Assembly (NCBI GenBank): GCA_031256955.1
Contig: JAIRPP010000014.1
Span: 1-64,000, forward strand
DNA: 64,000 bases
Direction: 5' to 3'
Source: Candidatus Methanoplasma sp.
GTDB taxonomy: Archaea > Thermoplasmatota > Thermoplasmata > Methanomassiliicoccales > Methanomethylophilaceae
Below the pieces are notes generated by a model. That model had not been told where the DNA came from. It made no database searches and saw only the letters and a program-made list of their open reading frames with translations. The translations under genes and the position numbers were made by a program. The stretch's first letter is position 1. Every line of letters starts with the position of its first letter. Positions 37,628 to 46,393 of the stretch are shown one piece after another.

Positions 37628-38441
37628 GGAGGACCGCCTTCCTCCCGCTCACCAGGATATCCGCCATCTCCCTGGGCATGCTCAGGACGTCCTCCTTGCG
37701 CAGGGCGTAGTCCCTGTCGGGCCCCGCGAACGGCGGCAGGTCCTCCAGGACCCTTATGACCACCGTCCCGCAGGCGCCCGCCCGCTCGGCGGCGTCTGGC
37801 GGCGCGGGCTCGGGGAGGGGCGGCCCGCCCCCAGCCTCTCGCGAAGGCTCGGCGGCGGGCGCGCTGGGGGCCGCCGGCGTCATTTCGACATAGTCTTCAG
37901 GATCCTCGTCGAACCGGTCCGGCTCGTCCGCGAACGCCTCCGGCGGCACGTCCCTCAGGGTCTTCTCCGCCCGCTCCGCCGCCGCCTTGGGCGCGGGCGG
38001 CGCGGCGACGGCGTCCGAATCCAGATCCGGGATGACGTAGCTCTTCTTCCCGCTCATGCGGTCCAGCATGCCGCAGTGCTCCTTCGAGATCCTGACGACC
38101 TCGCCGTAATACGCCCGCTCCTCCGGAGTCATGGAGTCGAGGGCGTTCTGCCCGCCCATGGCCCCGATCAGGGCCATGCGGCAGATCTTCTCCATGCGCA
38201 TCTCCGTTATCTGCTTGGAGTGCTGGTTCGCCTTCCTCCTGCGGTGGTCCGTCCCCTCGCACACGAGGGAGTCCGGGTTGATGAGGAGCTGCTTCTCGTA
38301 GTCGGCGCGGGTCTTAGCCAAAAGCGCCGCCATGGCGGGGTACAGGTCCCTGCGGGTCTGCGACAGGCCCTTGGACTTCCTCTCGACCCTGTAGATCGCG
38401 CTGAGGTCGTCCACAGTCATGTCTCCGTCCGGTCCCGCCAT
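37611..38441 (-). CDS. GINS complex subunit (Gins51/Gins15 type)
   Basis: The 276-residue protein has an alpha-helical A domain (DDLSAIYRVERKSKGLSQ, then RDLYPAMAALLAKTRADYE), a low-complexity Pro/Ala/Asp linker (residues ~140-215) and a C-terminal beta B domain (VVIRVLEDLPPFAGPDRDYAL, then LRKEDVLSMPREMADILV). This is the Gins51 arrangement. GINS binds MCM and the RecJ-like/Cdc45 protein in the replicative helicase. A TATA-like AAATA lies about 25 nt before ATG 38441; ATG 38420 (MTVDDLSAIYR) is an alternative start. It overlaps the MBL gene by 17 nt in convergent orientation. Confidence 0.85.
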   Translation of the reverse strand: MAGPDGDMTVDDLSAIYRVERKSKGLSQTRRDLYPAMAALLAKTRADYEKQLLINPDSLVCEGTDHRRRKANQHSKQITEMRMEKICRMALIGAMGGQNALDSMTPEERAYYGEVVRISKEHCGMLDRMSGKKSYVIPDLDSDAVAAPPAPKAAAERAEKTLRDVPPEAFADEPDRFDEDPEDYVEMTPAAPSAPAAEPSREAGGGPPLPEPAPPDAAERAGACGTVVIRVLEDLPPFAGPDRDYALRKEDVLSMPREMADILVSGRKAVLLSPSP

Positions 38442-38554
38442 GGGACTCCATCTGCGCCTACGTATTTGGAACTTGCCCGCCCAGCCGCCCGCCCCTTCCC
38501 GGGGCCCGGGCGCGGCGGGGCAAAAGGGATATCCCCCGCAGGCGATCGCCCCCC

Positions 38555-38851
38555 ATGGATCTGAGAGACGTCTCGCGCAGGACGGCGTCCGGCCTGGAGG
38601 TCGACGTGCTGGTATCGCCCAGATCGGACAGGTCCGGCCCGGAGGGGTTCGACGAGTGGAGGAGGCGCCTGATACTGAGGGTGAGGGCCCCGCCCCTGGA
38701 CGGCAGGGCGAACAAGGAGGTGGAGGCGCTCATGAGCGAGCTGGCCGGGCGCCCAGCATCGGTCTCGTCGGGGAGCCTGAGCAGGCAGAAGACCGTCCTC
38801 ATAAGGGGGGACGCGGCGGAGATAGAGGCCAGGCTCATGGGGGCCACATGA
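38555..38851 (+). CDS. DUF167 (YggU-like) family protein
   Basis: This 98-residue protein has the DUF167 core LRVRAPPLDGRANKEV followed by SSGSLSRQKTVLIRG. The family has no firm biochemical role. The stop overlaps the next ATG as ATGA, and it heads a tight five-gene run with Toprim, tmk, coaBC and pantoate kinase. Confidence 0.9.
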   Translation: MDLRDVSRRTASGLEVDVLVSPRSDRSGPEGFDEWRRRLILRVRAPPLDGRANKEVEALMSELAGRPASVSSGSLSRQKTVLIRGDAAEIEARLMGAT

Positions 38852-39267
38852 GGGACGAGGATACCCTCATGGGCATCCAACAGGCTCTGGACGAGCTCTA
38901 CGCCATGGCGGCGGACCACGCCATCCTGGTGGAGGGCAGGAAGGACCGCGCGTCCCTGAACCGCCTCGGGATAGACGGGGAGATAATCGAGATCCAGGGG
39001 CTCGGCCCGCTCAGGGCGGTGGAGCGCGTGGAGGCGGGGGCCCGCAGGGCGGTCATACTGACGGACTGGGACCGGAAGGGCGGGATCATAGCCTCGGACC
39101 TGGCGGGCAGGCTGTCCGCGCTGGGCATACCCTTCGACGCGTCGGTGCGCGCCAGGCTGTCCGCGCTGTCGAAGAGGCACATAAAGGACGTGGAGTCCCT
39201 TTGGAGCCTGGTGGAAAGGCTGACTCTGGGTCAGCCCGGCGAGAGGCTCCCCCGAAACAAAGATTGA
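38848..39267 (+). CDS. Small Toprim-domain protein
   Basis: The 139-residue protein has the Toprim signature: AILVEGRKDRASLNRLG (glutamate motif) and AVILTDWDRKGG (D-x-D), as in RNase M5/DnaG-like small archaeal Toprim proteins. It probably performs metal-dependent phosphotransfer on nucleic acid; the substrate is unknown. The ATG is inside the stop of the DUF167 gene, indicating coupled translation. Confidence 0.85.
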   Translation: MRDEDTLMGIQQALDELYAMAADHAILVEGRKDRASLNRLGIDGEIIEIQGLGPLRAVERVEAGARRAVILTDWDRKGGIIASDLAGRLSALGIPFDASVRARLSALSKRHIKDVESLWSLVERLTLGQPGERLPRNKD

Positions 39268-39295
39268 TATGCGCGCCCGGCCATATCGGAGGCGG

Positions 39296-39889
39296 ATGAC
39301 CGGCATCTTCATCGTTCTGGAAGGGATAGACGGATCGGGCAAGTCCACGATGTGCTCCCTGGTCGCCGAGGCGCTAGGATCCCTCGGGAGGAGGGCCGTC
39401 GCGACCTGCGAGCCCACGGGCGGGCCGGTGGGGTCGCTGATACGCGCCGGGGCGGCGGGCGCGTCCCCCGCGGCTGAGGCGCTCCTGTTCGCGGCGGACA
39501 GGGCGATCCACTCCCGGGAGATCCGCGGGCTCCTGGACGGGGGCTCGGACGTGGTTTGCGACAGGTACGTCGCGTCGTCCGTGGCGTACCAGTCCTCCGC
39601 GCCCGGGGAGGGCGCGCCGGACGCGGGCTGGATCATGGAGATAAACAGGCCCGGGGCCATCGCGCCCGACGCCACGTTCCTGCTGGACCTGGACCCGGAG
39701 GTCGGGATGGGCCGCATAGGGGCGCGGGGGGAGAGGAGCCGGTTCGAGGACGCCGAGTACCTGCGCCGCGTGCGCGCCGCGTACCTGGGCATGGCGGCGG
39801 AGGACCCGTCCGTAGCGGTCTTGGACGCGTCCAGGCCGAAGAGGGAGCTGCTCGGGGAGATCATGGAGAGGATAAGGGGGATAATCTGA
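39296..39889 (+). CDS. tmk: Thymidylate kinase
   Basis: This is dTMP kinase, producing dTDP. The P-loop GIDGSGKST lies at residues ~9-17, followed by the CEPTGGPVG segment (DR-x-x-P-like substrate loop) and VVCDRYVASSVAYQ. The LID-type region GARGERSRFED is also present. ATG 39296 is chosen because GGAGGCGG is just upstream and the homologous N-terminus begins IFIVLEGIDG; an in-frame ATG at 39269 would add nine basic residues. The stop overlaps the coaBC start as TGATG. Confidence 0.95.
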   Translation: MTGIFIVLEGIDGSGKSTMCSLVAEALGSLGRRAVATCEPTGGPVGSLIRAGAAGASPAAEALLFAADRAIHSREIRGLLDGGSDVVCDRYVASSVAYQSSAPGEGAPDAGWIMEINRPGAIAPDATFLLDLDPEVGMGRIGARGERSRFEDAEYLRRVRAAYLGMAAEDPSVAVLDASRPKRELLGEIMERIRGII

Positions 39890-41079
39890 TGCATCCGTCC
39901 GAAGAGATACACTGCGAGAAGAGCGGGAGGCTCAGGGGGAAGACCATAGTGCTGGGGATGACCGGGAGCATAGCCGCGACCGAGTGCTTCTCCGCCATAA
40001 GGGAGATGATAAGGCACGGGGCGAAGGTGATCCCCGTGATGACCCCCGCCGCCGCCAGGCTGGCGTCGCCGGAGGCCATCGAGTTCGCTTCGGGGATGAA
40101 GCCCGTCATAGAGCTGACCGGGCAGGCCGAGCACATAAAGTACATGGGCGACGGGACCGCCGCCGACGTGTTCATAGTGTACCCGGCCACCGCGAACACC
40201 ATATCCAAGATGGCCTGCGGGATAGACGACACATCCGTCACGTCCATGGCGACGGTCGCCCTCGGCGCGGGCATACCCGTGGCCGTGGCTCCCGCCATGC
40301 ACGGCGCGATGATGAGGAACCCGGCGGTGGCCGCCAGCCTGGACAGGCTGAGGTCCATGGGCGTCCACGTCATAGGCCCGCGCGCGGACGGCCCGAGGGA
40401 GAAGGTCGCCTCCAAGGAGGAGGTGGTCGCGTGGGCGGTGAGGCTGCTGTCCAGGAGCGACCTGTCCGGGAGGCGCATACTGGTCGTGGGGGGCAGGAGC
40501 GAGGAGCCCCTGGACTCCATGAGGCTGATAACCAACCGCTCCACCGGGCTGATGTCGCTGATGCTGGCCCAGAGGGCGTTCGAGAGGGGCGCCGCGGTGG
40601 ACCTGTGGATGGGGGGGTGCGACGTGCCCATCCCCGATTACCTCCCCGCGAGGAGGTACGCGTCCGTCAGGGAGCTGGTCGGGATGCTGGACGGGATAAG
40701 CCACGACGTGGTCATCGTCCCGGCGGCGCTGGCGGACTTCACCCCGGCCTCGCTGTACGAGGGCAAGATACCCAGCGGGAAGCCCTACGAGGTCGTCCTG
40801 AACCCGGTGCCCAAGGTCCTCCCGCTGATCCGGGAGAGGTGCGGGAACGTGATAGGGTTCAAGGCGGAATCGGGGCTGGGCCCCGCCGCGCTGGAGGAGA
40901 GGGCCAGGGAGCGCCTGGAGGAATACGGGCTGAAGGCCGTGGTCGCCAACGACATAGACGACGCGGGCCGCTCGTCCTCGTCCGCGATCCTGGTGACCGC
41001 CCAGGGATCCGAGAACATAACCGGGTCCAAGTACGACGTCTCCGACAGGATACTGGACTTCTGCGTGGGCCTGAGATGA
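39889..41079 (+). CDS. coaBC: Bifunctional phosphopantothenoylcysteine decarboxylase / phosphopantothenate-cysteine ligase
   Basis: The 396-residue protein has the N-terminal flavoprotein CoaC domain (MTGSIAATECFSAIREM, VYPATANTISKMACG, APAMHGAMMRNPA with the expected H/N region) and the C-terminal CoaB domain (RILVVGGRSEEPLDSMRLITNRSTG, then PAALADFTP). It catalyses two consecutive steps of CoA synthesis. It overlaps tmk by 1 nt and the pantoate kinase gene by 4 nt, so two CoA-pathway genes are translated together. Confidence 0.95.
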   Translation: MHPSEEIHCEKSGRLRGKTIVLGMTGSIAATECFSAIREMIRHGAKVIPVMTPAAARLASPEAIEFASGMKPVIELTGQAEHIKYMGDGTAADVFIVYPATANTISKMACGIDDTSVTSMATVALGAGIPVAVAPAMHGAMMRNPAVAASLDRLRSMGVHVIGPRADGPREKVASKEEVVAWAVRLLSRSDLSGRRILVVGGRSEEPLDSMRLITNRSTGLMSLMLAQRAFERGAAVDLWMGGCDVPIPDYLPARRYASVRELVGMLDGISHDVVIVPAALADFTPASLYEGKIPSGKPYEVVLNPVPKVLPLIRERCGNVIGFKAESGLGPAALEERARERLEEYGLKAVVANDIDDAGRSSSSAILVTAQGSENITGSKYDVSDRILDFCVGLR

Positions 41080-41927
41080 CGGAGGCCCGCAGCCCCGCCC
41101 ACGCGACGCTCTTCGTCAGGCCGGTGGACTCCCCGGACATATATTCTAAAGGGTCCGAGGGCGCGGGCGCGCGCCTGTCGCTCGGGGCGAGGGCGGTCGT
41201 GCACGAGAGGACGGGCGGGACGCGCGTGTTCATAGACGGGGAGGAGAGCGAGGCGCGGGTCACCCGCCGCGCGCTGGAGCTGGCGGCCCCGGGCATGGCC
41301 TTCGAGGCGCACATAGAGAACGACCTCCCCGTGGGACAGGGGTTCGGCATGAGCGCCGCGGGGGCGGTGGCGGCCGCGCTGTGCGCCGCCGAGCTCTCCG
41401 GCAGGGGCAGGCGCGAGGCGTTCCTGGCGGCACACGCGGCGGACATAGAGGGCGGCGGCGGCCTGGGGGACGTGGCGGGGATAATGTGCGAGGCGCACCA
41501 GCCGACCAGGGTGTCGGCGGGGATCCCGGGCAGGGCGGTGGACAGGGGCATAAGCCTCCCCGTCGCGTCGGTGGCGGTGCTGGGCCCGAAGGTCAGCACG
41601 GCCGCGGCGCTGGGCGACGCGCGCAGGCACGGGCTGTTCCGGGAGAGGGGCGCGGAGGCCTTGGCGGCGTTCATGTCCGCCCCCGCCTCCATCGATTCGC
41701 TGTTCGACGCGGCGAACGCGTTCTCGTCGTCCTCCGGGGCGGAGAGCGCGGAGGTGTCGGAGGCCATAGGCAGGCTGAGGCGCCTGGGCGTGAGGTCCGC
41801 CGCGTGCCTGCTCGGGAGCAGCGTGATCGCGCTCGCCCCCGCCGGGGAGGTGGAGGGCGCGCTGGGGGTCCCCGCGATCCCCGCGCCGACCACGGCGGAG
41901 CCCGCCAGGGTCACTCGTAGAGCGTGA
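41076..41927 (+). CDS. Pantoate kinase (archaeal GHMP kinase)
   Basis: The 283-residue GHMP-family protein starts SPAHATLFVRPV, then SKGSEGAGARL as in archaeal pantoate kinases. It has the ATP loop DLPVGQGFGMSAAGAVAAAL (GHMP motif) and a GGGGLGDVAG loop. It makes 4-phosphopantoate, the archaeal-specific first step of CoA synthesis. Phosphopantothenate synthetase, which would normally follow, is not in the window. It overlaps coaBC as ATGA, and the convergent DUF357 gene by 17 nt. Confidence 0.85.
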   Translation: MTEARSPAHATLFVRPVDSPDIYSKGSEGAGARLSLGARAVVHERTGGTRVFIDGEESEARVTRRALELAAPGMAFEAHIENDLPVGQGFGMSAAGAVAAALCAAELSGRGRREAFLAAHAADIEGGGGLGDVAGIMCEAHQPTRVSAGIPGRAVDRGISLPVASVAVLGPKVSTAAALGDARRHGLFRERGAEALAAFMSAPASIDSLFDAANAFSSSSGAESAEVSEAIGRLRRLGVRSAACLLGSSVIALAPAGEVEGALGVPAIPAPTTAEPARVTRRA

Positions 41928-42204
41928 ACAGGGCGTCGTCCCCTCTGGCGTCGAACAGGCCTATCCTGGCCCCGCAGTCTATCCAGCCGTGGGCGTAGTT
42001 GACCGCGGCGAACGCCGTCACGAGGTCCCCTCCCTCGGAGAAGTGGCGCGCGTCCTCGTAGTACGACTTGGCCATGTTCAGGAAGTCCTCCGCCAGCCTC
42101 CTGTTGAACGACCTCTCCGGCGCGGCTATCTTCAGCTTCTCCAGAGCCCTGCGGGTGGTGTCGAGGTACTTCTCAATCTTCTCCGCGGTCACGGTGTCCT
42201 GCAT
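41911..42204 (-). CDS. DUF357 family protein
   Basis: The 97-residue helical protein matches DUF357: YLDTTRRALEKL, then MAKSYYEDARHFSEGGDLVTAF and YAHGWIDCGARIGLFD. The family is archaeal with no established function. ATG 42204 sits about 25 nt after a minus-strand TTATAT box (42227-42232), fitting a leaderless mRNA; an upstream in-frame ATG at 42237 lies before that box and is unlikely. Confidence 0.9.
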   Translation of the reverse strand: MQDTVTAEKIEKYLDTTRRALEKLKIAAPERSFNRRLAEDFLNMAKSYYEDARHFSEGGDLVTAFAAVNYAHGWIDCGARIGLFDARGDDALFTLYE

Positions 42205-42225
42205 GCGCGGGCATGGGCGGGGACG

Positions 42226-42234
42226 GATATAAGG
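42226..42234 (-). promoter_or_regulatory. TATA box for DUF357 gene
   Basis: CCTTATATC on the minus strand is centred 25 nt before ATG 42204. It defines the start. Confidence 0.55.
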
Positions 42235-42283
42235 CATGACCCATCGCCGCGCCGCCCGCCTCCCGCGGGCGCATGCGCATATT

Positions 42284-42293
42284 GTTATAATAC
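42284..42293 (+). promoter_or_regulatory. TATA box for prs
   Basis: GTTATAATAC is centred about 23 nt before the prs ATG 42311, consistent with a leaderless or nearly leaderless transcript. Confidence 0.5.
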
Positions 42294-42310
42294 CAGATTA
42301 ATCAGCCCTC

Positions 42311-43168
42311 ATGTTCGTAGTCGGAGGCTCGTCTTCGAGAAGCCTTTCCACAGAAGTCGCAAGGATCCTGGGCGCGCCCCACGCGCAGGCGGCCACGTCG
42401 AGGTTCCCTGACGGGGAGTGCTACACCCGCGTCGACGCGCCCCTCGGAGGCGAGGACGCAGTCATAATCCAGAACACCTACCCGGACGGGAACCTGGTGG
42501 AGATGCTCCTGATCCAGGACGCCGTGAAGAGGGCGGGCCCCAGGTCCGTCACCCTGGTCGTGCCGTACTTCGGGTACGCCCGCCAGGACAGGGTGTTCAA
42601 GCCCGGGGAGCCCGAGAGCGCGGGGGCGATGGCCGCGCACCTGGGCATGGCGTGCGACAGGATCGTGACCGTAGACATACACAAGGAGGAGGTCCTGGGG
42701 CGCTTCGGATGCCCCGGCAGGGACCTGAAGGCCGCCGCAGCCATAGCGGATCACTTTAGAGGCGGGGGCGTGGACCTGGTCCTGGCGCCCGACATAGGGG
42801 CGGCGGGCCGCGCCCGGGACGTGGGCGACAGGCTGGGGGTCCCGCACGACCACTTGGAGAAGACCCGCCTGTCCGGGTCCGAGGTGAGGATCGCGCCCGC
42901 GAAGATGGACTGCGCCGGGAAGAGGATCCTCATAGTGGACGACATGATCTCCACCGGAGGCACCATAATCGCCGCCAGGGGCGCGCTGGCCGCGGCCGGG
43001 GCGGAGAGCGTGTCGGCCGCCTGCACGCACGGCGTGTTCGCGCCGGGCGCGCTGGAGAGGTTGCAGGGGTCCCTGGACGGGATAGCCTGCTGCGACACGA
43101 TCGAGGGCGCCGCGTCGACCATATCCGCGGCCCCGCTGATAGCCGCCGCCCTGAGGGAGGAGTGGTGA
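42311..43168 (+). CDS. prs: Ribose-phosphate pyrophosphokinase
   Basis: PRPP synthase supplies PRPP for nucleotide and histidine synthesis. It has the two phosphoribosyl-type domains: RFPDGECYTRV, the flexible-loop/ATP region PYFGYARQDRVFKPGEP, VDIHKEEVLGRFG and the PRPP loop ILIVDDMISTGGTI. The length of 285 residues is typical of archaeal prs. The stop overlaps the GTG start region of proS. Confidence 0.95.
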   Translation: MFVVGGSSSRSLSTEVARILGAPHAQAATSRFPDGECYTRVDAPLGGEDAVIIQNTYPDGNLVEMLLIQDAVKRAGPRSVTLVVPYFGYARQDRVFKPGEPESAGAMAAHLGMACDRIVTVDIHKEEVLGRFGCPGRDLKAAAAIADHFRGGGVDLVLAPDIGAAGRARDVGDRLGVPHDHLEKTRLSGSEVRIAPAKMDCAGKRILIVDDMISTGGTIIAARGALAAAGAESVSAACTHGVFAPGALERLQGSLDGIACCDTIEGAASTISAAPLIAAALREEW

Positions 43169-44565
43169 CCTTGAGGAAGGAAGAGGACTTCAACGAATGG
43201 TACATCGACGCTGTGGAGAAGGCGGGGCTGTCCGACAAGAGGTACCCCGTCAAGGGGATGAACGTTTGGACCGCCTACGGCTGGAAGATAATGAGGCTGA
43301 TTGACGAGTTCATAAGGAGGGAGCTGGACGCGACAGGCCACGACGAGGTGTGCTTCCCGCTGCTCATACCCGAGACCGAGTTCAAGAAGGAGAAGGACCA
43401 CATAAAGGGGTTCGATTCCGAGGTGTACTGGGTCACCCACGCGGGCCTCAACGAGCTGGACGTGAGGCTCGTCCTCAGGCCCACCTCCGAGACGGCCATG
43501 TACCCCATGTTCGCGCTCTGGGTCAGGTCCCACCAGGACCTGCCGCTGAAGGTGTACCAGATAGTCAACACCTTCCGCTACGAGACCAAGCAGACCCGCG
43601 CCTTCATGCGCGTCCGCGAGATACACTTCTTCGAATCCCACACCTGCCACGAGACGGAGGAGGACGCCCAGCGCCAGATCGAGGAGGACGTGGAGATCCT
43701 GGACAGGATAGCCGCGAGGCTCTGCCTGCCGTACTCCCTGCTCAAGCGCACCGACTGGGACAAGTTCCCGGGAGCGCACTACACCGTCGGCATAGACACG
43801 GTCATGCCCAACGGCAGGACCCTGCAGATAGGGTCGGTGCACCACTACCGCACCAACTTCTCCGTCCCGTACGGCATAAGCTACGAGAGCGAGGGCGGGG
43901 AGCACGTCCCCGTGCATCAGACCACCTACGGGATGAGCGAGAGGCTCCTGGGCGCGGTCATAGGGGTCCACGCGGACGACGCGGGGCTGGTCCTGCCCCC
44001 CGACATAGCCCCGTTCCAGATAGTGGTCATACCCATATTCTCCAAGGACAACGCCGCCAGGGTGGGCGAGGCCGCGAAGGCCCTCGCTGGGTCCCTGTCC
44101 GCGGCGGGGTTCAGAGTCAAGCTGGACGACAGGGACGTCCGCCCGGGCAGCAAGTTCTTCGACTGGGAGATAAAGGGCGTCCCGCTAAGGCTGGAGCTGG
44201 GCGGCAGGGACCTGGACGGAGGGGTCGTGACCTTCGCGAGGAGGGACGACGGGAGCAAGGGGACCATAGGTCTGGCGGACGCCCCCTCGGGAGCGCGGCT
44301 CCTGCTGGATTCCATATCCGCATCGATGCTGGAGAAGGCGAAGGCGGCGCAGGCCTCCCGCATCGCCGACGCGCCGGGCGGGGAGGTCCCGGACGACAGG
44401 GTCGCCAGGATCGGGTGGTGCGGGTGCGAGGAGTGCGGCCGCAGGTTCGAGGAGGAGCGCGACCTGAAGATACTGGGCACCCCGTTCAGGCCCGAGAGGT
44501 TCGAAGGCGCGTGCGCCGTCTGCGGGAAGCCCGCCAATGCGGCGTACGCCGCCCGCACGATGTGA
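43162..44565 (+). CDS. proS: Prolyl-tRNA synthetase (archaeal/eukaryotic type)
   Basis: This class II aminoacyl-tRNA synthetase has 467 residues. Motif 2 region NTFRYETKQTRAFMRVREIHFFESHTC is split by the usual loop, LRPTSETAMYPMF precedes it, and the motif 3 region is MSERLLGAVIGVHADDAG. It lacks the bacterial insertion and has the C-terminal zinc-binding extension of archaeal ProRS (CGCEECG, then CAVCG). GTG 43162 or the next GTG (43165) is the start; both overlap the prs stop, after a GAGGGAGGA ribosome binding site. Confidence 0.95.
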   Translation: MVTLRKEEDFNEWYIDAVEKAGLSDKRYPVKGMNVWTAYGWKIMRLIDEFIRRELDATGHDEVCFPLLIPETEFKKEKDHIKGFDSEVYWVTHAGLNELDVRLVLRPTSETAMYPMFALWVRSHQDLPLKVYQIVNTFRYETKQTRAFMRVREIHFFESHTCHETEEDAQRQIEEDVEILDRIAARLCLPYSLLKRTDWDKFPGAHYTVGIDTVMPNGRTLQIGSVHHYRTNFSVPYGISYESEGGEHVPVHQTTYGMSERLLGAVIGVHADDAGLVLPPDIAPFQIVVIPIFSKDNAARVGEAAKALAGSLSAAGFRVKLDDRDVRPGSKFFDWEIKGVPLRLELGGRDLDGGVVTFARRDDGSKGTIGLADAPSGARLLLDSISASMLEKAKAAQASRIADAPGGEVPDDRVARIGWCGCEECGRRFEEERDLKILGTPFRPERFEGACAVCGKPANAAYAARTM

Positions 44566-44569
44566 TCCC

Positions 44570-45340
44570 ATGCTGGAGGAGGGCGAGGCGGTCTATCTCC
44601 TGGACGAGTCCGGGAAGAGGACGTGGATGAAAGTCTCCTTCGGGATGGCGGCGGTGCCCTCGCTGGGGACTGTGGACGGATCCAAGCTCAGGGGGCTGGG
44701 CGACGGGTCCCCCGTCGAGATCGCCGGCAGGAGGTTCACGCTCTTCCGCCCGGGGACGGTGGAGCTGATGGAATCGCTGGAGAGGGGGGCGCAGATCATA
44801 ACCCCCAAGGACGCGGCGACCATCCTGATGCACTGCGACATAGCCTCCGGCAAGACGGTCATAGAGGTGGGCGCCGGGTCCGGCGGGATGACCACCGCCC
44901 TGCTCCGCGCGGTCGCGCCGGGCGGCAGGGTGCACACCATAGAGCTGAAGAGGGAGAACGCGGAGAGGGCCCTCAGGAACGTGAGGCGGGCGGGGCTGGA
45001 CGCGCATTGGTCCTATTCCATAGAGGACGCGAGGGAGGCTCGCCCGGAGATGGAGGCGGACGCGCTGGTCATGGACATGCCGGACCCGTGGCTCGCGCTC
45101 CCGGGGCTGATCGGGAGCCTCAGGCCCGGCGGGAGGCTCTGCGCGTACGTCCCCAACGCGAACCAGGTGGAGGAGACGGTGGTCGCGATGAGGTCCATGG
45201 GCTTCGCAGAGGTCAGGGCGCTGGAGAACATCCAGCGCGGGATGGACGTGCACCCGGGCGGCGTGAGGCCCGCCAGCGACACCATGGCGCACACGGGCTA
45301 CATGGTCTTCGGCAGGCGCGTCGCGCGCGGCGGGGCCTAA
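44570..45340 (+). CDS. trmI: tRNA (adenine-N1)-methyltransferase TrmI
   Basis: The 256-residue SAM-dependent methyltransferase has an N-terminal beta domain, FRPGTVELMESLERGAQIITPKDAA, the SAM loop VIEVGAGSGGMTTALL and the catalytic-region motif ALVMDMPDPW. Archaeal TrmI makes m1A at positions 57/58 of the tRNA T-loop. The ATG follows the proS stop by 4 nt. The gene ends in TAA, one of only three in this window. Confidence 0.9.
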   Translation: MLEEGEAVYLLDESGKRTWMKVSFGMAAVPSLGTVDGSKLRGLGDGSPVEIAGRRFTLFRPGTVELMESLERGAQIITPKDAATILMHCDIASGKTVIEVGAGSGGMTTALLRAVAPGGRVHTIELKRENAERALRNVRRAGLDAHWSYSIEDAREARPEMEADALVMDMPDPWLALPGLIGSLRPGGRLCAYVPNANQVEETVVAMRSMGFAEVRALENIQRGMDVHPGGVRPASDTMAHTGYMVFGRRVARGGA

Positions 45341-45372
45341 CGGTTAAGTATCGATCCGCGATTATACCCGGC

Positions 45373-46332
45373 ATGCCAGGAGATCCCGGGGTCGATCCCT
45401 ATTCCGTCGTGTCGTTGTTCGCCGGGGCCGGGGGCCTGGACATGGGCTTCCACAGGCAGGGGTTCAGGATCCTCTGGGCGAACGACATAGACCCCGACGC
45501 GTGCGCCACCCACGGGATGTGGTCCGATTCGGCCGTGGTCTGCGGAGACATAAGCAGGCTGGACGAGCTGGGAGACATACCCAGGTCGGGGGTCATAGCG
45601 GGCGGGTTCCCGTGCCAGGGCTTCTCCCTGGCGGGCCCGAGGAAGATAGGCGACGAGAGGAACGCGCTGTACCGCTTCTTCGCGGACCTCGTCGAGAGGA
45701 ACCAGCCCTACGTCTTCGTGGCGGAGAACGTGAAGGGGATCCTCACCCTGGGGGGCGGGCGCATAATGGAGGCCATAATCCAGGATTTCTCTGACAGGGG
45801 GTACGACGTGTTCCCGAGCCTGGTGAACGCCGCGGGCTACGGGGTCCCGCAGGAGCGCTGGCGCGTCATAATGATCGGGGCGCGCAAGGACCTGGGGCTG
45901 GCTGGGTACAGGTTCCCGGACCCGTCGCCCGACAGGATAGACATGCGCTCGGCGCTGGCCTGCGTCCCTCCCCCCCGCGACGGGGACGTGTGCGCGGACT
46001 CGTTCTCGTCGAGGTACATGAGCCGCAACCGCAAGCGCGGCTGGGGCGAGGTCTCGTACACCATCCCCGCCATGGGGAAGCAGGTGCCCCTCCACCCGTC
46101 GTCGCCCGACATGGTCAAGGTGGGCAGGGACCTCTGGAGGTTCGGGGACGGCGGAGCCACCCGCAGGCTCAGCTGGCAGGAGGCGGCCGCCATCCAGACG
46201 TTCCCGGAGGGGATGGAGTTCGCAGGCAGCCTCACCAGCAGGTACAGGCAGATCGGGAACGCCGTGCCCGTGAAGCTGGCGGAGGCCGTGGCGATCGAGG
46301 CCAGGCGCATAATCGAGAGCGGGCTGGATTGA
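45373..46332 (+). CDS. DNA (cytosine-5)-methyltransferase, apparently orphan
   Basis: The 319-residue C5-methyltransferase is complete. Motif I is SLFAGAGGLDMG, motif IV with the catalytic cysteine is GGFPCQGFS, motif VI is FVAENVKG, motif VIII is QERWRVIMIG and motif X is RQIGNAVPVKLA. The target recognition region is short. ATG 45373 follows a TTAAGTAT box by about 25 nt. No restriction endonuclease gene is visible beside it; the neighbours are trmI and, convergently, an ATPase. It may act in epigenetic marking or as a protective remnant of a restriction system. Confidence 0.95.
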   Translation: MPGDPGVDPYSVVSLFAGAGGLDMGFHRQGFRILWANDIDPDACATHGMWSDSAVVCGDISRLDELGDIPRSGVIAGGFPCQGFSLAGPRKIGDERNALYRFFADLVERNQPYVFVAENVKGILTLGGGRIMEAIIQDFSDRGYDVFPSLVNAAGYGVPQERWRVIMIGARKDLGLAGYRFPDPSPDRIDMRSALACVPPPRDGDVCADSFSSRYMSRNRKRGWGEVSYTIPAMGKQVPLHPSSPDMVKVGRDLWRFGDGGATRRLSWQEAAAIQTFPEGMEFAGSLTSRYRQIGNAVPVKLAEAVAIEARRIIESGLD

Positions 46333-46393
46333 GGCGATTCTCAGGGATGTCTCGGAGGCATGTGGCGGCGGCGCAGGCGCCGAACGAGACGGC